Source: Tuctoria greenei | Taxonomy: Eukaryota; Streptophyta; Magnoliopsida; Poales; Poaceae | DNA: 64,000 bases | Reading direction: 5' to 3' | Assembly: GCA_036927565.1 (NCBI GenBank) | Contig: JAYESD010000008.1 | Location: 18,928,100-18,992,099, forward strand | Notes under the pieces: generated by a model | What the model was told of the DNA's origin: nothing | What the model saw: only the letters and a program-made list of their open reading frames with translations | Databases searched by the model: none | Translations under genes and position numbers: made by a program | Part shown: piece by piece, positions 44,147 to 54,949 of the stretch | How the letters are laid out: each line of letters opens with the position of its first letter | How positions within the stretch are numbered: the first letter of the stretch is position 1

Positions 44147-45516
44147 TGTAAGGATCGAAACGCTCAAGAGGGGGGGGGGGTGAATTGGGCTTTCTTTCAA
44201 ATTTTAAGACAATTAAAAATTAACGACTAAAGCCCAATTCTCTATGCGGTTTATCTATGCAATCAACGTAAATATAAGTTGCGGAATAAAGATTGCATAA
44301 TGTAAAAGGAAGGAGAGGAATGCAAACGCTCAAAAGACAAGGAGACACGGAGTTTATCCCGTGGTTCGGCAAGATCACAAGGATCTTCCTACATCCACGT
44401 TGTGGCACCCACCGAAGGGTTTTGCCACTCCCAAGTCACCGAGACAAGGGGGTCTTCACTAATATTCTCCGTTCGCCATCTCCGGCAAGGTGGAGCTCAA
44501 GCCTTGTACAATCCTTGATCTTCCGGGCTTCCACACACACCTTGGCAAGCTCCGGAAGGATCTCTTCAACCTCTCACTAGCCTAGAGACTCCAATCACAG
44601 AGAATGGACGCACACAAGCTTTTCTCTAGCTAGATCCAGCCTATACAAATGATCTAATGGGTGAGGAAGTGTAAGCTCTTGGTCTTGAGTGCTCTTGGAT
44701 GTGTTGTTAGCTTCTGAGTATCAAGACTTCTCGAAATGACCGGGTTAGAGGGGTTTTATAGCCAGCCTAACCGAAATAGCCGTTGGAAAAGTAGGCTGAC
44801 AGAACTTTTCTGTGCACACCGGATGATCCGATGTCTCCCCTCTAGTTATCATCGGTGTAATTACTTTGGCTGACGTCATTGTGTCAGATATTACCGTTAT
44901 TTGACCGATGTTGCCCCAGTCTTCTCATCGGATGATCCGGTGGCTCTTCCTCCAGAATTTGCTTGATCTTGATACTTACTGGAGTGATCAACCGATGTGT
45001 GTGATTCTGCACATCGGATGATCCGGTGCTTCACTTGCTCCAATTGTACTGCAAACTGTATTGATGCACCGATGTTGTTGAGCCCTCACATCGGATGATC
45101 CGGTGAGTTCATTTTTCTGATGTCTTTTTCTTCAGTTGAATCAACTCGACCGATGTGTTCATTTTGGAAATCATCGGTTGATCCGGTGAGGTGATTTTGC
45201 TTGCTTTGAGTTGTTTTGAGTGAGTCTTTTGTGTCCCTTTTTGAATGACCTCTTAGACATTTGTTCCACACGACTCTCTTATGATTCTTAAGCATTGTAT
45301 GATGTCAATTTTTGATTGAGTGACTTGGACATAGAGCCTTCATGTCTTGTCTTTATTTGATCTCGAAAGTTGAGTATCTATGGGTCTCCAATGACATAAT
45401 CATTTCATCTTATTTAGTGTTTATGGTGACCTTGCATTCACAAATTCATTAGTAAAGTTCAATGGTTGTCATTAATCACCAAAACCATATTACATGAGGG
45501 GGCCTAGATGCTTTCA
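44147..45516 (-). repeat. Sirevirus 3' LTR (1370 bp)
   Basis: Plus-strand ends TGTAAGGATCG and GCTTTCA. Five CATCGGATGATCCGGTG-type palindromes at 44817, 44926, 45012, 45088 and 45172 alternate with CATCGGT half-sites. A minus-strand TATAAAA lies at 44754-44760, downstream of the cluster. Confidence 0.95.
44754..45190 (-). promoter_or_regulatory. Sirevirus U3 promoter: TATA box and CGG palindromes
   Basis: TATAAAA at 44754-44760 follows, on the minus strand, five full palindromes and about five half-sites. CGG palindromes in Sirevirus LTRs have been described as conserved promoter motifs. The 5' LTR has the same arrangement. Confidence 0.8.
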
Positions 45517-45845
45517 ATCTCCCCCTTTTTGGTGATTGATGACAACACAATAATCAAAGCGTGATAGTAATGAATTTGAGAGAATGAACCATAAGTAAAT
45601 ATGCAATGAATACGAATAATATACTTGAAGCTTTAAACATCAATAAATGACACAAGTGAATTCAAAGAGATCATAATCATAGATAAACATCAAATGAGTT
45701 CAAATGATTAACAACTTAGGAAAGATAGAAATAGGTTCATTACACACCAAATGAAGCAAATACGCAAATACAAATAAGATAAGACACTCGACTCACTCCC
45801 CCTAACACTAGGACTCCCCCTGACTCTCTAACTCTTCTCCCCCTT
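45517..45845 (-). other. Multiple polypurine tracts of the Sirevirus
   Basis: On the minus strand AAAAAGGGGGAGAT abuts the LTR, and further GGGGGAGT, AGGGGGAGT and AAAGGGGGAGAAGAG tracts lie at about 45797-45845. The sequence between is AT-rich. Confidence 0.75.
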
Positions 45846-45878
45846 TGGCATCAAGACACCAAAAAGGGATCCGAGCAC

Positions 45879-48039
45879 CTACAGACCCTGAGAGCTGGGC
45901 GCGATGACGAACTGGTCACCGCCGCTGTCGTCGGAGCTGTTGGCCGGAGTAGCGGAGGAGGGTGCTGCCGGAGCCGAAGGTGCCACCGTCGGTGCCTGCT
46001 GAGAAGGAGGTGCTGGAGGTGCTGGAGCAGGGACACTGGTGACGGATGCCGGCGTCTGAAGGAACAGTGAAGTGGCCGGCAGTGGGGAGTGAAGAGGAGC
46101 ACCTGGAGCCAACAGCGGGGACATGCTGAACGAAGGGATCGGAGTGGAGGGAACTGGAGCCACTGGTGCAGCAGCTGGAGCCAAGACAGGAGGCGGAGGA
46201 GCTACTCCAGGCAGCTGCGATGGAAGGGTGATCCCGGTCTGGGTGTAGAGGTTGGTGATCAACCCCAGGATCCCCATCATCGCCTGTTGCGTCTGCTGCT
46301 GCTGGTCCAGAGTGTGCTGGTGCATCTGGTCGATGAGCCCCGTCAGCCGATCAGTGTCTTCACACCTCTCACGGGCGATCTGACGCTGCATCTCCTGCTG
46401 CTGCTGCTGGAGCTCAAGAAGACGCGCAGCCTGCTCCGCGCGGGCCTGCTCGGCGGCCAGCCTGTCCAGCCGCTGCTGCTCGACCATCTGCTGGAGGAGC
46501 GAGGTCAGCTCAGACGGCTGCGTCACCTGTGCCTCAGTGACGGGAGGTGGAGTGGGAGGTGGCACTGTAGAACCTCCAGCCGTGCTGCCGGGGAGAGGGG
46601 GGAGGAGGGAAGTACTCCTCGACACTGTCGTCGGTGTCGCTCTCAGAACAGATATGTTGCAGGTCCTCCCCCTGAGCCTGAGCCTCAGCAAGCCTCTCGT
46701 CCTCCCGCTCTAGGTCGGACCAGTCTTCCTCTGACAGACGGGCCCGTACCTGGCGCTCAACTGGACGACCAAGGCGACGGTCTCCAGGAGCAGAGGCACG
46801 ATAGTGACCAAAGCGAGTCACACTCTCGTCAGCAAGCCTGGCCTGTGCTGCATCTCCCTCAGGCACCATCATAGAGCATATGTAACTGATCCAGTGCCCG
46901 TAGACCATCTGTCTCATCATGCCAACTCTGTCTGTGATCACGTCTTCCATCTCGCATAGGAGTATGTCCACGATATCGAAATCCATCCCGTTCATTATGT
47001 AGAACAGGAGGGTCTGCTGCAGACTCGTGAACCCCTCCAAGTAACCTGACCTCGGCAGGAGCGTGCGGCGCAAGGCGAGGTGCACAATGCGCGCAGCTGG
47101 GGTCAGGAGAGCTGGAACTCTCGGCTGGTCCGGAGAGAACGAGGGGCCAAACAGAGAGCGGATCTCGTCAAGCTGTGGTGCTACCCCTCCAGTAAGTGGC
47201 CTCCTCGGTGGATCTGCCTGCCCATAGACCTTCTCGTGCACGCAGGTGTCGTGCAGGTCCAAACCAAGAAGCTGCCCCAAAGTCTGCCTCGAGAGGTGGT
47301 AGCGCTGACCATTGAACATGAAGTCAATCGACCTCCTGCCCTCTGAGATGTACAGGGTCGCGTAGAAGACACGGACCCACTCTTCCACATAAGCACTTCT
47401 CTCATAAGCCAGCAGCTGCACCAAACCTCTGTATCTCTCAAAGAAAGGACGGACCTCAGTCTTCGCTGCCACTGCAAGCTGCCCCCAGTCCAGGTAGTTG
47501 TGCTGAAAAAGCTTGTGCCCCCGACGCCTGTAGGTCTCATAGAGAGACGTCTGGGTGACAGTCCAGAAGCGACTGTCCACAAGAGTCTCTCGGGGCTGTG
47601 GGAACCACTCCTCAAGCAGCACGTTCCAACGAAGCTTGCGTAGCTGCTTGGCCTTCATCTTCCTGTAGTCCGTCAACCGGACTCCCTCGGCCACATGGAC
47701 AGTGGTGTCCATCTCGTGAATGGCCCTCTGAGCTTCCCTGTCCTCGCGACGGTCGGCGGCCGTCGGTCTTGGACGAGGAACGGCCGGGGACTGACCTCCC
47801 CGTGTCCGGGCTGAGCGCCGGCGGACAAGCGGCTCGACCGGCTCCTCCTCGATGTCGGAGTTGTCGATCACAGGAGGCTGCCGAGCCTCGCGGATCCTCA
47901 GGGATCCCCCACGGCCGCGCTCATGCTCCTCGGCGGCGCGAGCGGCCATTAGAGCCTGCTTCTCATCCTTCGAAAGTTTACGCTTCTTCGCAGCGGGCTC
48001 CGCGATCGCTTTTCCCTTTCCTTTGCGGTCACGACCCAT
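45879..48039 (-). pseudogene. Sirevirus ORF3 ('env-like'), one frameshift
   Basis: Starts at ATG 48039. The first 20-30 residues are strongly basic and look like a nuclear localisation signal (AKKRKLSKDEKQ). A folded core at about residues 120-400 (LLEEWFPQPRETLVDSRFW, VRVFYATLYI, LSRQTLGQLLGLDL) resembles the 'putative plant transposon protein' domain. An acidic region and polyproline follow. A frame change near 46595 moves the C-terminus to the frame ending at 45879; the relative at 9391-10534 keeps one frame there. The rest is a Q/E/R coiled coil and a P/A-rich tail. No signal peptide or membrane helix is visible, which argues against an envelope role. Confidence 0.85.
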
Positions 48040-48547
48040 CTAGATGCAAAGGAGAGGTAGGGTTAGCGATGAACAAAGAAAGAATAGCGGAAACACTGAT
48101 GGACGTCGCACGGCACGAGACAAACCTAGGCGACGGAGATCAAATGGAGACCGGGTGCGAAGTGGAGACGGCGGCGAGGTTGATGGAGATGAGGAGGTCG
48201 GAGGTGGAGGCGGCGCGTCGAGCGGCGAGCGGCGGCGTGAGAGTGGTGGCGGTGGTGCGGTGATTTGCGGTGCGATGGAGGTGGCGAGTGGCGAGGAGAG
48301 GCGGCGACGGTGCTGTGGACGGCAGAGGCGCGAGGCGGCAGGTGGCTAGGAGAGGCGGCGACGGCGCTGTGGGCGGCGGTGGCGCGAGACGGCAGCGCTG
48401 CGAGCCGGTGGTTGGCGGCGGCGGCCGGTGGACGGCGGCGGCGGCGGCGTCCGGCGGCGGCGGTGAAGTGGAGCGCGCGTGAGCAACGGCGATGGAGGCG
48501 GCGGCGTCGGGATCGGGGGAAGAGGGAACCGAAGGGGTACGGCCAGG
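48040..48547 (-). other. GC-rich leader of ORF3
   Basis: Dominated by CGG and GGC triplet-like runs (CCG-rich on the coding strand), lying between the TATA-like box and the ORF3 start. Open frames here are composition effects. Confidence 0.5.
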
Positions 48548-48945
48548 TTTAAATAGTGGGTCCCAAACCCTAGCCTAAAATTTAACACCGGATGGTCCGA
48601 TGATAAGGGGAGTGAACATCGGTCGAATTCCACAGTAAGGTTTTCCAGAAAAGTGCAATTGACACCGGATGGACCGACGTCTAGGGTTTTGAGCATCGGT
48701 CGAATGGCACAGTAAGGATATTCAAGGAGTCACTGAGGACATCGGATGAACCGACGTTAGATGAAGAGGCATCGGTGGAATTCATCAAGGTTGCTGATTT
48801 GTGAACATCGGATGGACCGATGTTTTCCAGAATGAACTCGTCGGATCATTTTGAGATTCTGACTGAACTGGCACTGGAAGATTGAACATCTATTGATCTG
48901 ATGGGTGAAGGACTTAGGCATAGGATAATCCGATGAAAACTAAAC
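48548..48945 (-). promoter_or_regulatory. Candidate internal promoter in front of Sirevirus ORF3
   Basis: On the minus strand TATTTAAA (48548-48555) is preceded by CGGATGGTCCG-type palindromes starting near 48588, 48664, 48739, 48804 and 48922, alternating with CATCGGT half-sites. This repeats the LTR layout of palindromes, half-sites and then a TATA box, about 500 bases before the ORF3 ATG. Promoter activity is inferred. Confidence 0.6.
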
Positions 48946-49497
48946 CCCAACATCCCATATATGTCCTTTGACCAAACAATCAAACAAAGGGAAACACATG
49001 TCTTAGGACTTTTTGGGCAACTCCTTACCCCTCAAAAAGCTAATATGCCAATAGCTTGGCTAGACCTTAAAGCAAATGGAACACCGAAAAATAGAGGGAA
49101 AAATATCCAAATGAAATGTAAGGCCCATGCTTTGTGAGGTAGAGTATGAAGACTACTATCTCAATGAAGCATGTTCCTCTAGGCATTAACGCACCTATCA
49201 TTTTGTTCTTTCCACCTTATATGAGTTGAGATATTGCATTTCAAACAAGTCTCCTTCTCATGAGGTGGGTTCCCCTTTGTGACAATCTACCGTATGCAAT
49301 GCCAAACAAATTAGTGCAAGAAATAGAATGAGTGCAAGTCTATATGGCAGAGATCATGCAAGGCATAAAATAAATCTATCTTGCCGAGTTTAAACCTTCC
49401 AAAGGCTTCTTCAGGGAAAACTATTTCTAGCTTACCCCTATCCTTTGGGAGTTAGACAAGACTTATATGATATGCATCCTTACATGAACATGGCAAC
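48946..49497 (-). other. Spacer between pol and the ORF3 promoter region
   Basis: AT-rich, with no gene or repeat recognised. Confidence 0.5.
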
Positions 49498-50364
49498 TTA
49501 CATGACGTTAGATGCATCTAGCACATTTAATTCATTTCTAAGTCTAGAAAAGGTTTTCTCATCAAGTGGTTTAGTGAAGATATCCGCCAATTGTTCTTCG
49601 GATCTAACACCTTGCAAAGAGATGTCTCCTTTAGCCTCATGATCACGCAAGAAGTGATGGCGAATATCAATGTGCTTAGTGCGGGAGTGTTGAACGGGGT
49701 TTCTAGCTATCTTAACCGCACTTTCATTATCACAAAGGAGAGGCACACAACCAATTTTAATTCCAAAGTCCAAAAGGGTTTGCTTCATATATAGAATTTG
49801 GGCACAACATGCACCGGCCGCTATATACTCCGCTTCCGCGGTGGACAAAGCCACGGAATTTTGCTTTTTGCTAGACCAAGACACTAGGGAACGCCCAAGC
49901 AAGTGGCACCCACCGGAGGTACTCTTGCGATCTACGCGGCATCCGGCAAAGTCCGAATCCGAGTATCCCAAGAGTTGGAAGGTTGTACCTTTAGGGTACC
50001 ACAAGCCCATACTAGGGGTATGCTTAAGATACCTAAGTATCCTAAAGACCGCCTTCTTATGCGATTCTTTAGGAGTCGCTTGAAAGCGAGCACATAAGCA
50101 TACACTAAACATTATATCGGGCCTAGATGCGGTAAGATAAAGCAATGAGCCAATCATAGAGCGGTAGTGAGATTGGTCAATAGGTTTACCGTCCTTATCC
50201 GCGTCGAGATGGCAATTTGTTGCCATTGGAGTGCTTCTTGAGCTACAATCTCCCATCTCAAATTTCTTCAAGAGGTCCTTGGTGTATTTCTCTTGGTAGA
50301 CAAAAGTTCCCTCTTGAAGTTGCTTGATTTGGAATCCAAGGAAGAAGTTGAGCTCTCCAATCAT
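49498..50364 (-). pseudogene. pol: Sirevirus RT end and RNase H
   Basis: A 288-residue open segment continuing pol in another frame: IGELNFFLGFQIKQ, then RPDIMFSVCLCARFQ, and the RNase H (LGYSDSDFAGCRVDRKSTSG, ALSTAEAEYIAAG, RTKHIDIRHHFLRD, QLADIFTKPLD). The active-site acids are present. The frame change lies at 50361-50364, close to the end of the RT palm region. Confidence 0.9.
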
Positions 50365-52751
50365 TGACTCTCGAATTCCCTAGACATCATTTTGCCAAAC
50401 TCATGGCTAAAGGCTTCGTTAGTTGAACCAAAAATGATATCATCAACATAAATTTGACAAATGAACAAATCTCCGTTGATGTCTTTGGTGAAAAGTGTGG
50501 TGTCCACCCTCCCGATCTTAAATCCTTGCATGATGAGGAAGTCCCGTAGTCGTTCATACCACGCCCTAGGTGCTTGCTTGAGCCCGTAGAGCGCCTTGTG
50601 CAACCTATACACATGGTTAGGATTCCTCGGATCTTCAAACCCGGGAGGTTGTTCAACATAAACAAGCTCATTAATGTAGCCATTAAGAAAGGCACTTTTC
50701 ACATCCATTTGATAAAGGGTAATATTATGATGTGAAGCAAAAGCGAGGAGAATACGAATTGCCTCTAACCGGGCGACCGGAGCAAATGTTTCGCCAAAAT
50801 CTAGTCCTTCAACTTGGGAGAACCCTTTGGCCACAAGTCTTGCCTTGTTGCGGACCACAACGCCATTCTCTTCTTGTTTGTTGCGGTACACCCACTTTGT
50901 TCCGATGACGTTCTTGTCCTTGGGTCGCTCCTCCAACACCCAAACTTCATTGCGGATGAAGTTGTTGAGTTCTTCTTGCATAGCCATTACCCAATTTGGG
51001 TCTTGGAGCGCTTCCTCGATGTGAGTGGGTTCTACACACGAGACAAACGAGTAGTGCTCACAAAATGAAGCAACATGGCGGGAACGAGTACTTACGCCCC
51101 TTGAAGGACTTCCAATGATTTGGTCCATTGGATGCGCCTTGGAGATGCGTCCATGCCTCATAAGTGGTTGTGAAGCACTTGGAGATGGTGAAGCGTGTTG
51201 TTCCTCTTGTGGTTGGACTTGATCATGGACTTCTTCTTCATTTTGATGTTGTGTTGCTTGTGAGTCTTGAGTTGGCAATGGATCATCTTTCTCCTCTTCG
51301 TCTACTTGAGGCGCCATGGAGATGTTGTTGTTGGAACTTGAAGCTCCCCCTTGATCATGGCCCTCTTCAACTTCCGGCTTGATGTCTCCAATGGTCATGT
51401 TTTTCATGGCTTCTCGTAGAGGCTCATCATCTATTTCATCATGACCAAAACTCTCCCCTTGGGAGCCATTAGTCTCATCAAACTCAACATCACAACTTTC
51501 TTCAACTAGACCGGAGGTTTGGTTGAATACTCGATATGCTTTTGAGTTTGATGCATAACCAAGAAAAATACCAACATCACATCTTCTTTCAAACTTACCG
51601 AGCCTTTTCTTGCGGTAGATGTAGCATTTGCACCCAAAGACTCTAAAGTAGGAGATGTTGGGCTTTCTCCCAATGAGGAGCTCATATGGGGTCTTTAGGA
51701 GTAATCGGTGAAGATATACCCTATTTGCGGCATGGCACGCCGTGTTGATTGCTTCGGCCCAAAACTTCTCCGACGTGCCGTAGTCATCAAGCATTTCTCT
51801 TGCAAGAGTGATGAGGGTTTTGTTCTTCCTTTCAACAACACCGTTTTGTTGAGGAGTGTACGTGGCAGAGAATTCATGCTTCACACCTTCACGGTCACAC
51901 CACTCCCCAATGTTGTAGTTCTTGAATTCGGTGTCGTTGTCACTCTGGACCTTGATAATGGGAAGTTGGAATTCCCTTTGAGCACGGTTGGCGAAGGTCT
52001 TGAACACTTCCGGAGTTTCACTCTTGTCACCTAAAAATAGAGTCCAAGCATAGCGAGAGTAGTCATCAACTATAACAAGACAATAGAGGTTACTGCCAAG
52101 ACTTTGGTATGTGGACGGTCCGAAGAGGTCTATGTGGAGTAGTTCAAGTGGCTTGGAGGTTGACACCATTGTCTTCATTGGGTGGTGTGAAGCAACTTGC
52201 TTCCCGGCTTGACATGCGCTACAAAGCTTGTTCTTCTCAAACGTCACATCCTTTACGCCGGTCACCATCCCAAGCTTGAATGACTTCTTAAGTTTGCTCA
52301 TTCCAATGTGTGCTATGCGTCGGTGCCATAGCCAACCCAAGCTTGTCTTAGTGAAAAGACAAGTGGTTAGGCTAGCATTCTTGTTGGAGAGATCTACTAA
52401 GTAGAGATGTCCATGCCGAAATCCTTTGAAGATAAGCTCTTTGCTTGCCTCACTACTCACAACAACATCATCCTTGCTAAATGTGCATGTTAGTCCAAGA
52501 TCACAAAGTTGTGCAATGGAAAGTAGATTAAAGCTAAGCGACTTAACATACAACACATTAGAAATGGATAAATCATTCGAGATAGCAATTTTACCTAATA
52601 CTATTACCTTACCCTTAGAATTGTCACCAAAAGTAACTTGTTCATGATTACCGGGGTTTTCTATGGTGGCGAACATACCATCATTGCCGGTCATGTGTTG
52701 AGTGCACCCACTATCGAGTACCCAATGCTTTCCTCCGGCTTTGTAGTTCAC
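50361..52751 (-). pseudogene. pol: Sirevirus protease, integrase and reverse transcriptase
   Basis: A 796-codon segment. The protease active site is D13-S-G (LDSGCTQHMTG). The integrase zinc residues are H143, H148, C177 and C180, with the catalytic triad D208, D271, E307 at 35-residue spacing. A conserved segment (RKPNISYFRVFGCKCYI) follows, then an acidic hydrophilic linker, then RT with KARLVAKGFSQVEGLDFGET, MDVKSAFLNGYI, ALYGLKQAPRAWYERL and the catalytic YVDDIIFGS. The frame opens with GTG directly after an in-frame TAG at 52752-52754, so no ATG start exists. It ends in a frameshift before RNase H, the only break seen in pol. Confidence 0.92.
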
Positions 52752-52765
52752 CTACACACATGAAG

Positions 52766-54889
52766 TTAATTTTTGACTTTAGGCACCCAAGCCAACTTAG
52801 GTCCTTGTATGTGAGATACAAGTGTCTTTGGGACCCAAAGTTGCTTGGGGAGCTTCCCCTTCATGCTCTTCATGTCTTTGCCAATGAACCTAGCTTTCAC
52901 CTTGCCATTCACTTTGCTAAGAAGATAATGGCGATCATTGAAAATAGATTTGTAGTTAGTAGGCAATTTAGGTGAAGGTCGGTTAGGAAGAGGACACTCC
53001 CTTGTGTGGTGACCGGTGATCTCACAATGTTGGCAATAAGAACCAACTTCCTTGATGAAGCTTGTTCTAAGCTCCGGTGAGGGCACCTTTCCTTTGTTGG
53101 GTACCGGGAAGGATCCAAGTCCTCTTTTGTTGAAGACTTTCGCTTGTTGGAAGAGGATTTCCTTGTGCTTGACTTCACCTTTTGAAAGTCTAGCCACACT
53201 AGTGCGGAGACTCTCAATTTCCTCCAACAAGTCCTTCTCCCTAGCATTAGCTTTTAAAGACAAAGACTTGTCCAAGACATTAGAGACATGCGAAGTAGTG
53301 GATGTCTTATCATTAAGAGTTTGTCTCTTTGCATCTTTTAACTCTTGATCAAGCATGTCATGAGCAATGTTAAGTGTTTGGTATTCATGAATTAGCTTGT
53401 TGTGCTCCTTCAAGAGAGTTTGGTGTGCTATGTTGAGCTCATCATTGTCTAGCTTGATTTTAGCATTTTCTTCCTCAATTTGCTTGACATGAGATTTGAG
53501 CGTGTCATGCTCTTTGAGTATGCTTTCATACTTGTCAAGCAAATCAAGGTTAGCGCTTTCAAGTTTAGCACGAATCTCTTCAAGAGTTTTAACCTTACTC
53601 TTCTCTCTCTTAATGATAGCATGATATTCATTTATCAAAGAAGTTAAATCATCGGGGGAAAGCTCATCATCACTAGAGTCGTCACATACCTTGGTGTTAC
53701 CTTTAGCCATGAGGCACATGGGTGGTGGAGGAAGAGGTGAGTCATCATGGTTGGCAATGGCAAGGCCGGCCAAGCTTTCTTCTTCTCCTTCACTCTCTTC
53801 ATCACTTGTTTCTTCGTCGGTGACCCATTCATTTGCCTCACACATAAACACCTTTTGTGGAACACTTCTCCCTTTTGGGAAGAGTCTTGCCTTCTTGCCC
53901 TTGTCTTGCTTCTTCTTCCCAAAGGTTCTTGGTTTGGGCTTGGCTTCTTCTTCATTATCATCACTTTCGTCAAGCTTGCGTTGCTTGCCTTTGTAGTTCT
54001 CTCTCCTTTTGTCCGGTTTTGGACAATCATAGGAGATGTGGCCTTGATCTCCGCAATTGTAGCATATCTTGCGATCGTCTCTTCTTGGTAGAAATGCCTT
54101 CTTCTTGGGATCAAAGGTGTATCCCTTTTTGGAGATCTTGGAGTTCAAGCGTGAGAACTTTCTCATCATCAAGGCAAGTTCATCATCGTCATCTTCGCTT
54201 GACGCTTGCTCTTCTTCACTTGAGCTAGGCTCAACCACCTTCTTCTTCTTGAAGCTTATCTTCTTGGTGGAGGCCTTTAGAGCAATTGTTTTTGATGATT
54301 GCTCCATCATCCCAAGCACACTCATCTCATGCGCGTGTATTTCTCCAATGAGCTCCGAAACTTCAATGTTGTCAAGTGATTCCTTTTGGAGCATGGAGTT
54401 GATGATGTTGTACTTCGGCTTGGGAAGAAGCATGAGGATCTTGCGGTTAATAAGTCCCTTGCCAAGTGACGCAATGTCAAGAGCATTAATTTCCTCAATA
54501 AGAACATTTAAGCGTGAAAACATTTCATTAACATTTTCATGAGGAAGCATCTTAAACTCATCATATTTAGCTTTGAGCATGTGATATTTAAGTTCCTTTA
54601 CACGAGATGAGCCCTCATGGATTTCTATCAAGCAAGCCCAAATTTCACAAGCTTTTTCGTTACTAGCAATTCTAGAGAAGACATCTTGACTTATGCATTC
54701 ATAAATAGCATTCCTAGCCTTAGCATCCCACTTAACTTGATCACCCACATAGTTAAGTTCTCCAAAACCCGCATGAGTCGCTTCCCAAACTTCGGGAGCA
54801 ATAGCCTCTAGGTAGGCACGCATGCGTGCTTTCCAATAGGCAAAGTTCTTGCCCTCGAAGGTGGGAACCGAACCCCCATTCTTGGCCAT
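52766..54889 (-). CDS. gag: Sirevirus gag with two zinc knuckles and long coiled coil
   Basis: Intact 707-residue frame from ATG 54889 to TAA 52766-52768. The gag core is at residues 1-200 (FEGKNFAYWKARMRAYL, SRVKELKYHMLKAKYDEFKM). The first CCHC knuckle is C276, C279, H284, C289. Acidic and lysine-rich blocks follow, then a coiled coil at about 410-575, and a second knuckle C619, C622, H627, C632. Extended coiled-coil gags are typical of Sireviruses, some of which bind host dynein light chain LC8; no clear LC8 site is claimed here. The frame differs from pol and does not overlap it. Confidence 0.93.
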   Translation of the reverse strand: MAKNGGSVPTFEGKNFAYWKARMRAYLEAIAPEVWEATHAGFGELNYVGDQVKWDAKARNAIYECISQDVFSRIASNEKACEIWACLIEIHEGSSRVKELKYHMLKAKYDEFKMLPHENVNEMFSRLNVLIEEINALDIASLGKGLINRKILMLLPKPKYNIINSMLQKESLDNIEVSELIGEIHAHEMSVLGMMEQSSKTIALKASTKKISFKKKKVVEPSSSEEEQASSEDDDDELALMMRKFSRLNSKISKKGYTFDPKKKAFLPRRDDRKICYNCGDQGHISYDCPKPDKRRENYKGKQRKLDESDDNEEEAKPKPRTFGKKKQDKGKKARLFPKGRSVPQKVFMCEANEWVTDEETSDEESEGEEESLAGLAIANHDDSPLPPPPMCLMAKGNTKVCDDSSDDELSPDDLTSLINEYHAIIKREKSKVKTLEEIRAKLESANLDLLDKYESILKEHDTLKSHVKQIEEENAKIKLDNDELNIAHQTLLKEHNKLIHEYQTLNIAHDMLDQELKDAKRQTLNDKTSTTSHVSNVLDKSLSLKANAREKDLLEEIESLRTSVARLSKGEVKHKEILFQQAKVFNKRGLGSFPVPNKGKVPSPELRTSFIKEVGSYCQHCEITGHHTRECPLPNRPSPKLPTNYKSIFNDRHYLLSKVNGKVKARFIGKDMKSMKGKLPKQLWVPKTLVSHIQGPKLAWVPKVKN

Positions 54890-54931
54890 TTAAGCTCTCT
54901 AGCGATGAAGCTAGAATGATCCTATGAGCAA

Positions 54932-54947
54932 CCTCGCTCTGATACCA
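54932..54947 (-). other. Sirevirus primer binding site (initiator tRNA-Met)
   Basis: The minus strand reads TGGTATCAGAGCGAGG beside the LTR end. Confidence 0.9.
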
Positions 54948-54949
54948 AT

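Noticed and set aside
45879..48039. ORF3 as evidence of an infectious endogenous retrovirus
   Set aside because: No signal peptide, cleavage site or membrane helix is visible, and the frame is broken.
48044..48552. Overlapping plus-strand frames rich in G, R and A
   Set aside because: Triplet-like GC composition in the ORF3 leader; several frames are open at once and none has a domain.
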